DNA from: Archangium sp. | GTDB lineage: Bacteria > Myxococcota > Myxococcia > Myxococcales > Myxococcaceae | NCBI GenBank assembly: GCA_022843845.1 | Contig: JALHMW010000008.1 | Coordinates: 62,001 to 126,000, forward strand | Direction of reading: 5' to 3' | DNA: 64,000 nucleotides | Part shown: positions 20,020 to 28,117 of the stretch, one piece after another | Layout: the number at the start of each line of letters is the position of its first letter | How positions within the stretch are numbered: the first letter of the stretch is position 1 | Notes under the pieces: generated by a model | Seen by the model: only the letters and a program-made list of their open reading frames with translations | Told to the model about the DNA's origin: nothing | Database searches by the model: none | Program-made: the position numbers and the translations under genes

Positions 20020-21059
20020 TGCGGTGGTCGAAGGTGAACGTCGAGGCCATCGCGTTCGAGCTCCCGACGGAGTCCGTCACGTCCGCGCAGCTCGACGCGC
20101 GCCTGGGGCCCATTCACGAGGCGCTGAAGATCTCTCCAGGGCAGCTCGAGGCGCTGACGGGCATTCGCGAGCGCCGGCAGTGGCCGCCGAACACCACGAT
20201 GTCATCGGTCGCGGCGCGGGCGGGCCAGAAGGCGCTCGAGCGGGCAGGGGTCTCGGTCGATGACGTCGGCGCGGTGATCTACGCGGGCGTGTGCCGAGAC
20301 AACCTCGAGCCGGCGACGGCCTGCGCGGTGGCCGCCGAGCTGGGGACGGGCGCGGAGACCCTGGTCTTCGACGTCTCCAACGCGTGCCTCGGCGTCCTCA
20401 ACGGCATGGTCGAGCTCGCCAATCGCATCGAGCTGGGCCAGCTGCGCGCGGGCCTGGTCGTCTCGGCGGAGAGCTCACGCGAGATCGTCGACGCGACCAT
20501 CGAGCGCATGAACCGCGAACCCACGATGGAGCGCTATCGCCTCGGGCTCGCCACCATGACGGGCGGCTCGGGCGCGGCGGCGGTGCTGCTGACGGCGTCT
20601 GACTTCTCGGCGAGCGAACACCGCTTGGTCGCGGGCGCGGCGCTGTCGGCTCCGAAACACCACCGCATCTGCCGCTGGGGCCCGTCATCCGGGCTGCTCG
20701 GCGAGCGCGCCAACGTGATGGAGACCGACGCGTCGCAGGTGCTCGAGCACGGCGTCGAGCTCGGCCGCGCCACGTGGGACCGGCTGCTGGCCAACTCGGG
20801 CTGGCGGCGTGACGAGATCGATCGCGTCATCTGCCATCAAGTCGGCTCGGCCAACCGCCGCGACATTCTCTCGACGATCGGCATCTCGGAGTCGAAGGAC
20901 TTCTCGACCTTCGAGCGTCTTGGAAACATGGGCACCGTCTCGTTGCCCATCACGGCCGCCATGGCCGACGACGCTGGTGTTCTTCAGGCCGGCCAGCGCA
21001 TCGCGTTGCTGGGCATCGGCAGCGGCCTCAACTGCCTCATGTTGGGAGTTCAGTGGTGA
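20019..21059 (+). CDS. oleA: OleA, head-to-head Claisen acyl condensing enzyme
   Basis: Protein of 346 residues of the thiolase fold (KAS III-like). OleA joins two long acyl thioesters carboxyl to alpha carbon and gives a 2-alkyl-3-ketoacid. The catalytic set is complete: Cys123 in NACLG, His273 in CHQVG, Asn303 in GNMG, plus Glu97 in NLEP. That Glu lies exactly 26 residues before the Cys and matches the OleA-specific base that FabH lacks. The ending GIGSGLNC is also OleA-like. The ATG overlaps the upstream stop by one base (TGATG); a GTG three bases earlier is possible. oleB, oleC and oleD follow without gaps, and their presence settles OleA over FabH. Confidence 0.92.
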   Translation: MRWSKVNVEAIAFELPTESVTSAQLDARLGPIHEALKISPGQLEALTGIRERRQWPPNTTMSSVAARAGQKALERAGVSVDDVGAVIYAGVCRDNLEPATACAVAAELGTGAETLVFDVSNACLGVLNGMVELANRIELGQLRAGLVVSAESSREIVDATIERMNREPTMERYRLGLATMTGGSGAAAVLLTASDFSASEHRLVAGAALSAPKHHRICRWGPSSGLLGERANVMETDASQVLEHGVELGRATWDRLLANSGWRRDEIDRVICHQVGSANRRDILSTIGISESKDFSTFERLGNMGTVSLPITAAMADDAGVLQAGQRIALLGIGSGLNCLMLGVQW

Positions 21060-21985
21060 ATGACATGACCTTCGACATCTCGCCGTACCGTGAGCTGTAT
21101 CCCTGGCAGGGCCGCTTCTTCGACACCGGCAACGGCGTTCGCATGCACTACCTCGACGAGGGGCAGGGCGAGACGCTGGTGATGCTGCACGGGAACCCGA
21201 CGTGGAGCTTCTACTGGCGCCACCTGGTGAGTGCGTTCGCGAAGCAGTACCGGGTGATCGTCCCCGATCACGTCGGCTGCGGCCTGTCGGACAAGCCGGG
21301 CGACGAGGCGTACCCGTACGTGCTCGAGCGCCGCGTGGCCGATCTCGACGCGCTGCTCAAGTCACTGGGCATCACGAAGAACGTGACGCTCGTGGTTCAT
21401 GACTGGGGCGGGATGATCGGCATGGCGTGGGCGACGAAGAACCCGTCGCTGGTGAAGCGCTTCGTCGTGCTCAACACCGCCGGCTTCGGGCTGCCGCAGG
21501 GTCGAAAGCTGCCGTGGCAGATCGGCGTGGTGCGCTACGCGCCGTTCTTCCCCGTGCCGGTGCGCGCCTTCAACGCCTTCTCACGCGGAGCCAACATGCT
21601 CTGCTCGACGAGGCCCGGCCGCATGACGCCGCTGGTGAAGCAGGCCTACCTCGCGCCGTACGACTCGTGGGCGAACCGCATCGCGGTGCAGCGCTTCGTC
21701 GAGGACATTCCGCTGGCGCCCGGAGATCGCAGCTGGCCCGTCGTGCAGGAGGTCTCGGACAAGCTCGCGCAGTTCGACTCGGTGCCCATGCTCATCTGCT
21801 GGGGCCGCAAGGACTTCGTGTTCGACGACGCCTTCCTCGCCGAGTGGCGCAGGCGCCTGCCGAGCGCCGAGGTTCATGTCTTCGAAGACGCAGGCCACTA
21901 CGTGCTCGAAGACGCGCATGAAGAGATCGTCGCGCTCATGAAGACCTTCCTCGCGAAGCACCCGCTTCCGGGCGCAGCGTCATGA
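21056..21985 (+). CDS. oleB: OleB, cis-beta-lactone decarboxylase (alpha/beta hydrolase)
   Basis: Protein of 309 residues with the haloalkane dehalogenase type of alpha/beta-hydrolase fold. An oxyanion motif HGNPTWSFYW comes first, then HDWGG with nucleophile Asp116, then DAGHY with His281. In the ole pathway the family member decarboxylates the beta-lactone made by OleC to the cis-alkene. Three starts are possible. GTG at 21056 overlaps the oleA stop as GTGA and sits 8 bases after GGAG, so it is preferred over GTG 21053 and ATG 21065. Alone it would be annotated as a haloalkane dehalogenase; the ole context decides the call. Confidence 0.9.
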   Translation: MNDMTFDISPYRELYPWQGRFFDTGNGVRMHYLDEGQGETLVMLHGNPTWSFYWRHLVSAFAKQYRVIVPDHVGCGLSDKPGDEAYPYVLERRVADLDALLKSLGITKNVTLVVHDWGGMIGMAWATKNPSLVKRFVVLNTAGFGLPQGRKLPWQIGVVRYAPFFPVPVRAFNAFSRGANMLCSTRPGRMTPLVKQAYLAPYDSWANRIAVQRFVEDIPLAPGDRSWPVVQEVSDKLAQFDSVPMLICWGRKDFVFDDAFLAEWRRRLPSAEVHVFEDAGHYVLEDAHEEIVALMKTFLAKHPLPGAAS

Positions 21986-23634
21986 GCGCACCAAAGACCA
22001 GCATCAACATCGCCTCGCATCTGCCCGCGATGGCCCGCCTGGACCCGTCGCGTCCTGCGATCATCGCGCCTGACGGCAAGGGAGGCTGGCAGACGATGAC
22101 GTTTGGCGAGCTCGACGCGATGAGCGATCGAATCGCCCACGGCCTCGCAGCGATCGGCGTCCAGCGAGGCTCGCGCACCGTCATCCTCGCGCCGCCAAGC
22201 TTCGAGTTCTTCCCGCTCGTGTTCGCCGTCTTCAAGGTCGGCGCGGTGATGGTGGCGATCGACCCCGGCATCGGCCGCAAGGCGTTGCTGTCGTGCCTCG
22301 ACGAGGTGAAGGCCGACGCGTTCATCGGTATTCCCGCGGCGCACGTCGCGCGCATTCTGTTCCCAAAGCCGTTCCGCACCGTGAAGGCCAACGTCACCGT
22401 CGGCCGACGTCTGTTCTGGGGTGGGCACTCGCTCGACGAGGTGAAGCGCCTGGGCAAGGACGAGCCGTTTCCCATGGTGGAGCCGTCGACGAACGAGACG
22501 GCCGCGATCCTCTTCACCTCGGGGTCGACGGGCATTCCCAAAGGCGCGGTCTACTCGCACGAGATCTTCGACGCTCAGGTGCGGATGATTCGCGACGCGT
22601 ACGGCATTCAGCCGGGAGAGATCGATCTGCCGACGTTCCCGCTGTTCGCGCTCTTCGATCCTGCGCTGGGCATGACGGCGGTGCTCCCCGACATGGACTT
22701 CCGGTTTCCGGCGAAGGCCGACCCAAAGAAGCTGATCGAGGCGATGACGACGCATCGCTGCACGTCGATGTTCGGCTCTCCGGCGCTCATCGACAACCTT
22801 GGCCGCTACGGCGTCGCGAACGGAATCAAGCTTCCGGGCCTCAAGCGCGTGTTGTCGGCAGGCGCTCCGGTTCGGGTCGACGTGCTCGAGAACCTGACGA
22901 AGATGCTGGGCGTCGACGCGCAGATCTTCACGCCTTTCGGCGCCACCGAGTCGCTGCCAGTCGCGAGCATCGGGAGCAAAGAGGTGCTGGCCGACACGGG
23001 CCGGCTCGCGATGCAGGGGAAGGGCGTGTGCGTCGGGAAGCCAGCGGCCGACGTGATGGTGCGCATCATCGAGATCTCCGACGAGCCGATTGCGTCGTGG
23101 GCCGATGCCCGTGAGGTGCCACAGGGGACGATTGGCGAGATCACCGTCGCCGGCACCGTCGTCACCCGCGAGTACTGGGCCCGGCCGGAGCAGACGAAGC
23201 TCGCGAAGATTCAGGACGGCGAGCGGATCGTCCACCGCATGGGCGACGTCGGGTACTTCGACGACTCGGGCCGCTTGTGGATGTGTGGGCGCAAGGGCCA
23301 TCGCGTGGTGACGACGGCTGGCACGTTGTTCACGACGCCGGTCGAAGAGGTCCTCAACCAGCACCCAGCCGTTCGGCGTTCAGCGCTCGTGGCCGTGGGC
23401 TCGAAGGGCTCGCAGGTGCCGGTCGTGCTGCTCGAGCGCGAGCCGATGTCCGGCGCGGCCGACGCCCAACTGGTGCAGGAGATCAAGGAGCTCGCGTCAC
23501 GACACGAGACGACGAAGACGATCAACCATGTGCACGTCTTCCAGGGGGAGTTCCCCGTCGATCGCCGGCACAACGCGAAGATCGAGCGGGAGAAGCTCTC
23601 GGCCTGGGCGACGCAGAAGGGGTTCGGTCGATGA
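21982..23634 (+). CDS. oleC: OleC, beta-lactone synthetase (AMP-ligase fold)
   Basis: Protein of 550 residues of the adenylate-forming superfamily. The ATP loop FTSGSTGIPKG lies at about 178-188 and the C-terminal lysine in HNAKIER is Lys533. OleC uses ATP to cyclise the 2-alkyl-3-hydroxyacid made by OleD into a beta-lactone; it was long annotated as an acyl-CoA synthetase. The start overlaps the oleB stop as ATGA and the stop overlaps the oleD start, giving tight translational coupling. Confidence 0.92.
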   Translation: MSAPKTSINIASHLPAMARLDPSRPAIIAPDGKGGWQTMTFGELDAMSDRIAHGLAAIGVQRGSRTVILAPPSFEFFPLVFAVFKVGAVMVAIDPGIGRKALLSCLDEVKADAFIGIPAAHVARILFPKPFRTVKANVTVGRRLFWGGHSLDEVKRLGKDEPFPMVEPSTNETAAILFTSGSTGIPKGAVYSHEIFDAQVRMIRDAYGIQPGEIDLPTFPLFALFDPALGMTAVLPDMDFRFPAKADPKKLIEAMTTHRCTSMFGSPALIDNLGRYGVANGIKLPGLKRVLSAGAPVRVDVLENLTKMLGVDAQIFTPFGATESLPVASIGSKEVLADTGRLAMQGKGVCVGKPAADVMVRIIEISDEPIASWADAREVPQGTIGEITVAGTVVTREYWARPEQTKLAKIQDGERIVHRMGDVGYFDDSGRLWMCGRKGHRVVTTAGTLFTTPVEEVLNQHPAVRRSALVAVGSKGSQVPVVLLEREPMSGAADAQLVQEIKELASRHETTKTINHVHVFQGEFPVDRRHNAKIEREKLSAWATQKGFGR

Positions 23635-24617
23635 AGACGATGGTGACGGGTGGGGGCGGCTTCCTCGGCAGCAACCTCGTGAAGGCGCTCCTCGCGCGCG
23701 GAGACTCGGTGCGCGTGCTTGCGCGTGGCGATTACCCCGAGCTGCGTGCCCTCGGCGCCGAGACGATTCGTGGCGATATCACCGACGCCGCGACGACCGC
23801 GAAGGCCTGCGAAGGCGTCGACGTCGTCTTCCACACCGCCGCGAAGGCAGGCGGGTGGGGCGACCCGAAAGAGTACGAGGCGATCAACGTCGGCGGCACG
23901 GACAACGTCATCGCCGGCTGCGTCTCGGCGAAGGTGCCAGTGCTGATTCACACCAGCTCTCCGAGCATCGTGCACGGCCACGAAGACATCGAAGGCGCGA
24001 ACGAGTCGCTCCCGTACGCGGCGCACTTCACGGCCCACTACCCACGCACGAAGGCCATCGCGGAGCAGCACGCGCTCGCGGCGTCGAGCGCCACGCTCGA
24101 GGTGATCTCGCTGCGGCCGCACTTCATCTGGGGGCCGGGCGATCGGCACCTGCTCCCGCGGTTGATCGCACGCGCAAAGACGGGTCGGCTGCGGCAGATC
24201 GGCTCGCGAGATCCGAAGTGCGACACCATCTACATCGACAACTGCGTCGACGCGCACCTGCTGGCGGCTGAGAAGCTGCTGGCTGGCGCTGGCCTCGGCG
24301 GGAAGCCGTACTTCGTGAGTGACGACGCGCCGATCGGCGTGTGGACCATGGCCAATCGAATGCTCGCGTGCGCGGGGCAGGGGCCGGTCGGGCGTCCGAT
24401 TCCCGCAGGGCTCGCCTACGCCGTCGGCGCGATGATGGAGGGCACGTACTGGCTCTTCGGCGTCGAGAAGGAGCCGCTCATCACCCGCTTCGGGGCCAGC
24501 GAGCTCTCGTACGCGCAGTGGTTCGACATCAGCGCCGCGAAGCGAGATCTCGGCTACTCGCCGAAGGTGACGATCGACGAAGGCTTGAAGCGCCTCGCGG
24601 AGTCGCTGAAGGCCTGA
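23631..24617 (+). CDS. oleD: OleD, NAD(P)H-dependent 2-alkyl-3-ketoacid reductase
   Basis: Protein of 328 residues, extended short-chain dehydrogenase of the 3-beta-hydroxysteroid dehydrogenase type. The nucleotide-binding loop TGGGGFLGS is at residues 6-14 and the catalytic YPRTK comes after a TSSPS serine motif. OleD reduces the OleA product to the hydroxyacid used by OleC. The ATG at 23631 overlaps the oleC stop as ATGA; open frame upstream of it lies inside oleC and is ignored. It is the last gene of the operon, and its stop is 3 bases from the stop of the convergent phosphopantetheinyl transferase gene. Confidence 0.92.
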   Translation: MKTMVTGGGGFLGSNLVKALLARGDSVRVLARGDYPELRALGAETIRGDITDAATTAKACEGVDVVFHTAAKAGGWGDPKEYEAINVGGTDNVIAGCVSAKVPVLIHTSSPSIVHGHEDIEGANESLPYAAHFTAHYPRTKAIAEQHALAASSATLEVISLRPHFIWGPGDRHLLPRLIARAKTGRLRQIGSRDPKCDTIYIDNCVDAHLLAAEKLLAGAGLGGKPYFVSDDAPIGVWTMANRMLACAGQGPVGRPIPAGLAYAVGAMMEGTYWLFGVEKEPLITRFGASELSYAQWFDISAAKRDLGYSPKVTIDEGLKRLAESLKA

Positions 24618-24620
24618 AGC

Positions 24621-25304
24621 TCAGCGCGCCCGCACCATCGCGACGACGCGATGTTCATCGAGCCACAGCAACTCTGCCTCCAGGTCGAAGCGCGGGTCCG
24701 TCGGTTCCAGGAACAGCTCGATCGCCACTGACTCACGGGAGCGCACGTCGACCCGCGCCGCCTGAAACCCGAAGAACCGTCCCAGCCGCGGGGCGAGCGC
24801 CTTGTAGATGGCCTCCTTCACCGCGAAGCGGAGCATCACGTTCGGCCAGCGCTCGGCCTCGGGCAGCGCCTGCACCTCGACGAGCTCCTCCGGCCGGCAG
24901 ACGCGCGTCATGATCGCCGACCGATCGCGCGCGCCGCCTTCGAGATCGATGCCCACCAGGCCGGCCTCACTCGGCGCGACGAGCGCGAGCGCGAGATCCT
25001 CCTTGTGGGTGAGCGAGACCATCACCCCGGGCGGACACAACGGCGCGCGGGCGGAGTCGGCCAGGAGCGCCCACGACGACACCTCGACCCCCAGGCTCGC
25101 CGCCGCTGTTCTCCATGCGAGGCGGCCGCCTGCCAGCTCGATCTGCCGCCGCCCCCGCTCCGAGCGAGCCAGGGCACGCTCCTTCGGGTGCAATGCCGCG
25201 AGAACGCTCTCGTGCACACGCTCCAGTCCAGCAGGCAGAGGCACCGCCGCCAGCACCCCGAAGCGCACCGTCTTCACCCACGCTGGCACGAACGGTGTCG
25301 TCAC
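24621..25304 (-). CDS. Sfp-type 4'-phosphopantetheinyl transferase (PfaE-like)
   Basis: Protein of 227 residues from the GTG at 25304. It transfers phosphopantetheine from CoA to carrier-domain serines. Family motifs are present: SLTHKED near 97-103, VGIDLE at 117-122 (metal ligands Asp120 and Glu122) and FAVKEAIYKA at 160-169 (Lys163, Glu164). The frame stays open for 74 more codons upstream, but those would overlap the divergent ATPase gene and would exceed the family's usual length. Its position next to a synthase with three carrier domains suggests that it activates them, the job of PfaE. It is convergent with oleD, so it has its own promoter, probably in 25305-25386. Confidence 0.87.
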   Translation of the reverse strand: MTTPFVPAWVKTVRFGVLAAVPLPAGLERVHESVLAALHPKERALARSERGRRQIELAGGRLAWRTAAASLGVEVSSWALLADSARAPLCPPGVMVSLTHKEDLALALVAPSEAGLVGIDLEGGARDRSAIMTRVCRPEELVEVQALPEAERWPNVMLRFAVKEAIYKALAPRLGRFFGFQAARVDVRSRESVAIELFLEPTDPRFDLEAELLWLDEHRVVAMVRAR

Positions 25305-25386
25305 GAGATGGTCATCGTACCCGTCGTGCAGCCCGCCGGTCTGCCTGAGAATTCTCACGGATTCGACGGCGCCTTCGGTAGGTTCG

Positions 25387-26331
25387 ATGACCGAGAGGTC
25401 GCGCCTGGACGAGCTGGTCAACAAACGCGTCGTACTCATCACGGGCAAGGGCGGTGTCGGCCGATCGGTCATGACGGCGGCGCTCGCCAAGCTCGCGGCG
25501 AAGCGCGGCAAGCGGGTGCTGGTCACCGAGGTCGGCGACGAGGGCGACGACTATTCGCCGCTCGCCCGGCACTGGAACCGCGAGCGCCTGCCGAAGCACC
25601 CGGAGCCCCTCGAGACGAACATTCACGGCGCGGTGTTGCTGGCCCGCACCGGCCAGGAGCTCTTCCTCAAGTCGGTGCTGCGCTCGGGCACCATCGCCCG
25701 CGCCGCGTTGAGCAGCGATGCGCTCCGCCGCCTGCTCTCGGCTGGCCCGTCGTTTCGCGAGATGGGCGTGTTCTTCCAGCTGCTGATGGCGCTGCGTGAG
25801 AAGACGGGCACCAACCCGACGCACGAGCTGATCCTCATCGACATGCCGGCGACGGGCCACACGTTGTCATTGACCGGCCTGCCGGAGCTCCTCCTCAAGC
25901 TCGTCCCAGGAGGGCCGATCGCCGCAGCGCTCAAAGAGGGGCAGACGTACCTGAACGATCCGAAGCTGGCGGCCGCGTGGATCGTGACGTTGCCCGAGAC
26001 GCTCCCGGTGAGTGAGTGCCTCGAGCTGATCGACGGCCTCAAGAAGACGAAGATGCCCGTCGGCGGCGTCGTGGTGAACCGTATGCCCGCCGACCCGTTC
26101 ACGAGGGCCGAGCGTGAGGCGCTGGCGCCGCTCGTCGATCAGCACGCCTGGCTGGGCCGTGAGCTCTTCAAGAAGCCGATCGTCGCGCATCGTGAGCTGG
26201 CCCGGCTGCGGAGCCACACGGCGTTGCCGCTCTTCGTGACGCCCGAGCTCCCGCACGAGGGGTTGATCGCGTCGCTCACCACGCTCCTCGACGACGCCAA
26301 CCCGCTCCCGATGCCGAGTGGAGGCGCCTGA
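25387..26331 (+). CDS. Get3/ArsA-like ATPase, subunit with arginine P-loop
   Basis: Protein of 314 residues of the ArsA/Get3 branch of the SIMIBI ATPases. The deviant Walker A reads GKGGVGRSV: the signature lysine (Lys21) is present, but the P-loop lysine is Arg26. A DMPATGHTLSL switch-II-like motif follows near 152. Family members move or sort membrane proteins or anions; the substrate here is unknown. The true start is the ATG at 25387, because the open frame before it runs antisense through the transferase gene. The stop overlaps the start of the second ATPase (TGATG), so the two subunits are co-translated and probably form a heterodimer. Confidence 0.85.
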   Translation: MTERSRLDELVNKRVVLITGKGGVGRSVMTAALAKLAAKRGKRVLVTEVGDEGDDYSPLARHWNRERLPKHPEPLETNIHGAVLLARTGQELFLKSVLRSGTIARAALSSDALRRLLSAGPSFREMGVFFQLLMALREKTGTNPTHELILIDMPATGHTLSLTGLPELLLKLVPGGPIAAALKEGQTYLNDPKLAAAWIVTLPETLPVSECLELIDGLKKTKMPVGGVVVNRMPADPFTRAEREALAPLVDQHAWLGRELFKKPIVAHRELARLRSHTALPLFVTPELPHEGLIASLTTLLDDANPLPMPSGGA

Positions 26332-27434
26332 TGAGCGACGTGCGCGTCGGCGAGCTGTTGCGGACGAAGAAGGTCATCGTCTGCTGCGGGGCGGGTGGGG
26401 TCGGCAAGACGACGACGGCCGCGGCCATCTCGATCGCCGCCGCGAGGGCCGGGCGCCGGGTGTTGGTGCTCACGATCGATCCCTCACGCAGGCTCGCCGA
26501 GACGCTGGGTGTTTCGCGCAACCCGACCGACCCAGTGCGCATTCCGAAAGATCGCTCCGACGCCGCCGGCATCACCACCGGCTCCCTCGACGCGTGGATG
26601 CTCGACATCAAGCTCGTCTCGGACGGCGCGGTCCGGCGCCTGGTGAAGAGCGAGGCCGACGCGCAGCGCATCTTGACCAACCGCATCTACCAGCAGGTCA
26701 GCACCATGGTCGCGGGCATGCACGAGTACACCGCGATGGAGGCGCTCCACCGGCTGGTGCACGCGGGCCAGTACGATCTCGTGGTGCTCGACACGCCGCC
26801 GTCGCGCAACGCCCTCGACTTTCTCGAGGCGCCCAAGCGGCTCTCGGGGCTGGTCGACTCGCGCGCCATCTCGGCGTTCCTGCCGAAGTCGGACAGCCTG
26901 GTCGCGCGCACGGCCTCCCGGGTGATCGAGAAGATCCTCGGCGCCGTCTTCGGCCACGAGTTCGCGCACGAGTTCGTCACCTTCATCGCGACCTTCACGA
27001 GCATCTTCCAGTCGCTCAACGTCGACGTGAACGAGATGCGCCGGTTTCTCTCGGGAGACGACGTGGCGTTCCTGCTGGTGTCATCGCCTGCGCCCGCTGC
27101 GCTCACCGAGGCGTCGTTCTTTCACGACAAGACCCGCGAGCTCTCGCTGCCGTTCCGCGCCTTCGTGCTGAACCGGAGCCACGCCACCGACGCCGGCCGG
27201 CCGATGCCGACGGTGCCTCAGGATGCGTCGGAGGCCGTGCGGAGCGGACTGCCCAAGCTCGCTGGCCTGGCCGAGATCGAGAAGGCCGCGGCGGTGCGCG
27301 ATCTGACGCTGCTGGGAGAGCTCCAGAAGCGCGCAGGGCAGGGCGCCACGGCCATCGCGCTGCCTGATCTGCCGCAGGGTGCCGACGACGTCTCGACGCT
27401 GGTCACGGTGGCCGAAGCGCTCGCCTCGTCGTGA
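26331..27434 (+). CDS. Get3/ArsA-like ATPase, subunit with catalytic P-loop
   Basis: Protein of 367 residues. Walker A reads GAGGVGKTT: the P-loop lysine Lys26 is present but the signature lysine position is Ala21. That is the reverse of its partner. A VVLDTPPSRNALDFL motif (switch II) lies near 149-163. A hydrophobic, Phe-rich helical insertion around 205-230 (EFVTFIATFTSIFQ) is where Get3-type proteins bind hydrophobic client segments. Paired Get3-like ATPases with one degenerate member occur in Actinobacteria and elsewhere. The stop lies 3 bases from the end of a convergent gene. Confidence 0.87.
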   Translation: MSDVRVGELLRTKKVIVCCGAGGVGKTTTAAAISIAAARAGRRVLVLTIDPSRRLAETLGVSRNPTDPVRIPKDRSDAAGITTGSLDAWMLDIKLVSDGAVRRLVKSEADAQRILTNRIYQQVSTMVAGMHEYTAMEALHRLVHAGQYDLVVLDTPPSRNALDFLEAPKRLSGLVDSRAISAFLPKSDSLVARTASRVIEKILGAVFGHEFAHEFVTFIATFTSIFQSLNVDVNEMRRFLSGDDVAFLLVSSPAPAALTEASFFHDKTRELSLPFRAFVLNRSHATDAGRPMPTVPQDASEAVRSGLPKLAGLAEIEKAAAVRDLTLLGELQKRAGQGATAIALPDLPQGADDVSTLVTVAEALASS

Positions 27435-27437
27435 CGC

Positions 27438-28097
27438 CTACTTCACGGCCTGTCCGCCGCGCAGCAGCGTGACCGACTCGTTGGGCTCGCTGACGGTGAC
27501 GACGATCTCGGAGATCACCAGGCTCGACGGTGCCTTCGCGCCTGCGAGATCGAAGAGCACGGCAGGCGAGAGCGCGATGGAGCCACCGTTCGCGTCCATC
27601 TGCGCCAGCGTCGCGCGGTACTGGCCATTCACGAGCACCTCGACGTCTTGCCACGCCTCGAGCGATTCGTTCTTCACGAGGTAGATCGGCTTCGCCGAGT
27701 CACCGCCCACGACGAGCACCGCGTTGATGTCGTTGGTCGGGCCCTGGTTGCCGCACGCGACGCCGACGCTGGTGACCGACAGCATCAGCCACACCACGAG
27801 GACGCCGGCCTTGTATTTGAAGAAGCGATCCGACGTGCGGAAGTCGTCGGCCAGCTCGGAGAGGATCGACACCGAGTTGAGCAGGGTGTCGACGGCGCCC
27901 TCTTTGATCGCGCCCTTGTCGACCTTCTTCTTCGGCGCCGCCTCGAGGGGCAGGTCGCGCATCGCGGAGCGAACGGACCGCATGTTCGGGTTGCTCGGGG
28001 TGCTCGGCGTCGACCGGGTCGGTGGTGGCGGCAGATCGAGCTCGAGGCCCGACGGGTCGAAGCGCTGCTGGTTCGGGTCGTCGTTCTTCTCGTCCAC
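27438..28097 (-). CDS. Hypothetical single-pass membrane protein
   Basis: Protein of 219 residues from the GTG at 28097, with a GGAGG 13 bases before it. Residues 1-60 are Pro/Ser/Thr-rich and probably disordered. One membrane segment (AGVLVVWLMLSVTSVGVAC) lies near 98-116. The remaining 100 residues look beta-rich and would be outside the membrane. No family is recognised. It is the last gene of a minus-strand run that includes two TPR lipoproteins and an acyltransferase, 20 bases after the TPR gene. Confidence 0.7.
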   Translation of the reverse strand: MDEKNDDPNQQRFDPSGLELDLPPPPTRSTPSTPSNPNMRSVRSAMRDLPLEAAPKKKVDKGAIKEGAVDTLLNSVSILSELADDFRTSDRFFKYKAGVLVVWLMLSVTSVGVACGNQGPTNDINAVLVVGGDSAKPIYLVKNESLEAWQDVEVLVNGQYRATLAQMDANGGSIALSPAVLFDLAGAKAPSSLVISEIVVTVSEPNESVTLLRGGQAVK

Positions 28098-28117
28098 GAC
28101 GCTCAGCCTACCTCCAA

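Noticed and set aside
21056-21985. Haloalkane dehalogenase
   Set aside because: The fold and catalytic Asp fit, but the position between oleA and oleC makes OleB far more likely.
25281-25526. N-terminal extension of the phosphopantetheinyl transferase
   Set aside because: It would overlap the divergent ATPase gene, has no family similarity and reads as low-complexity antisense.
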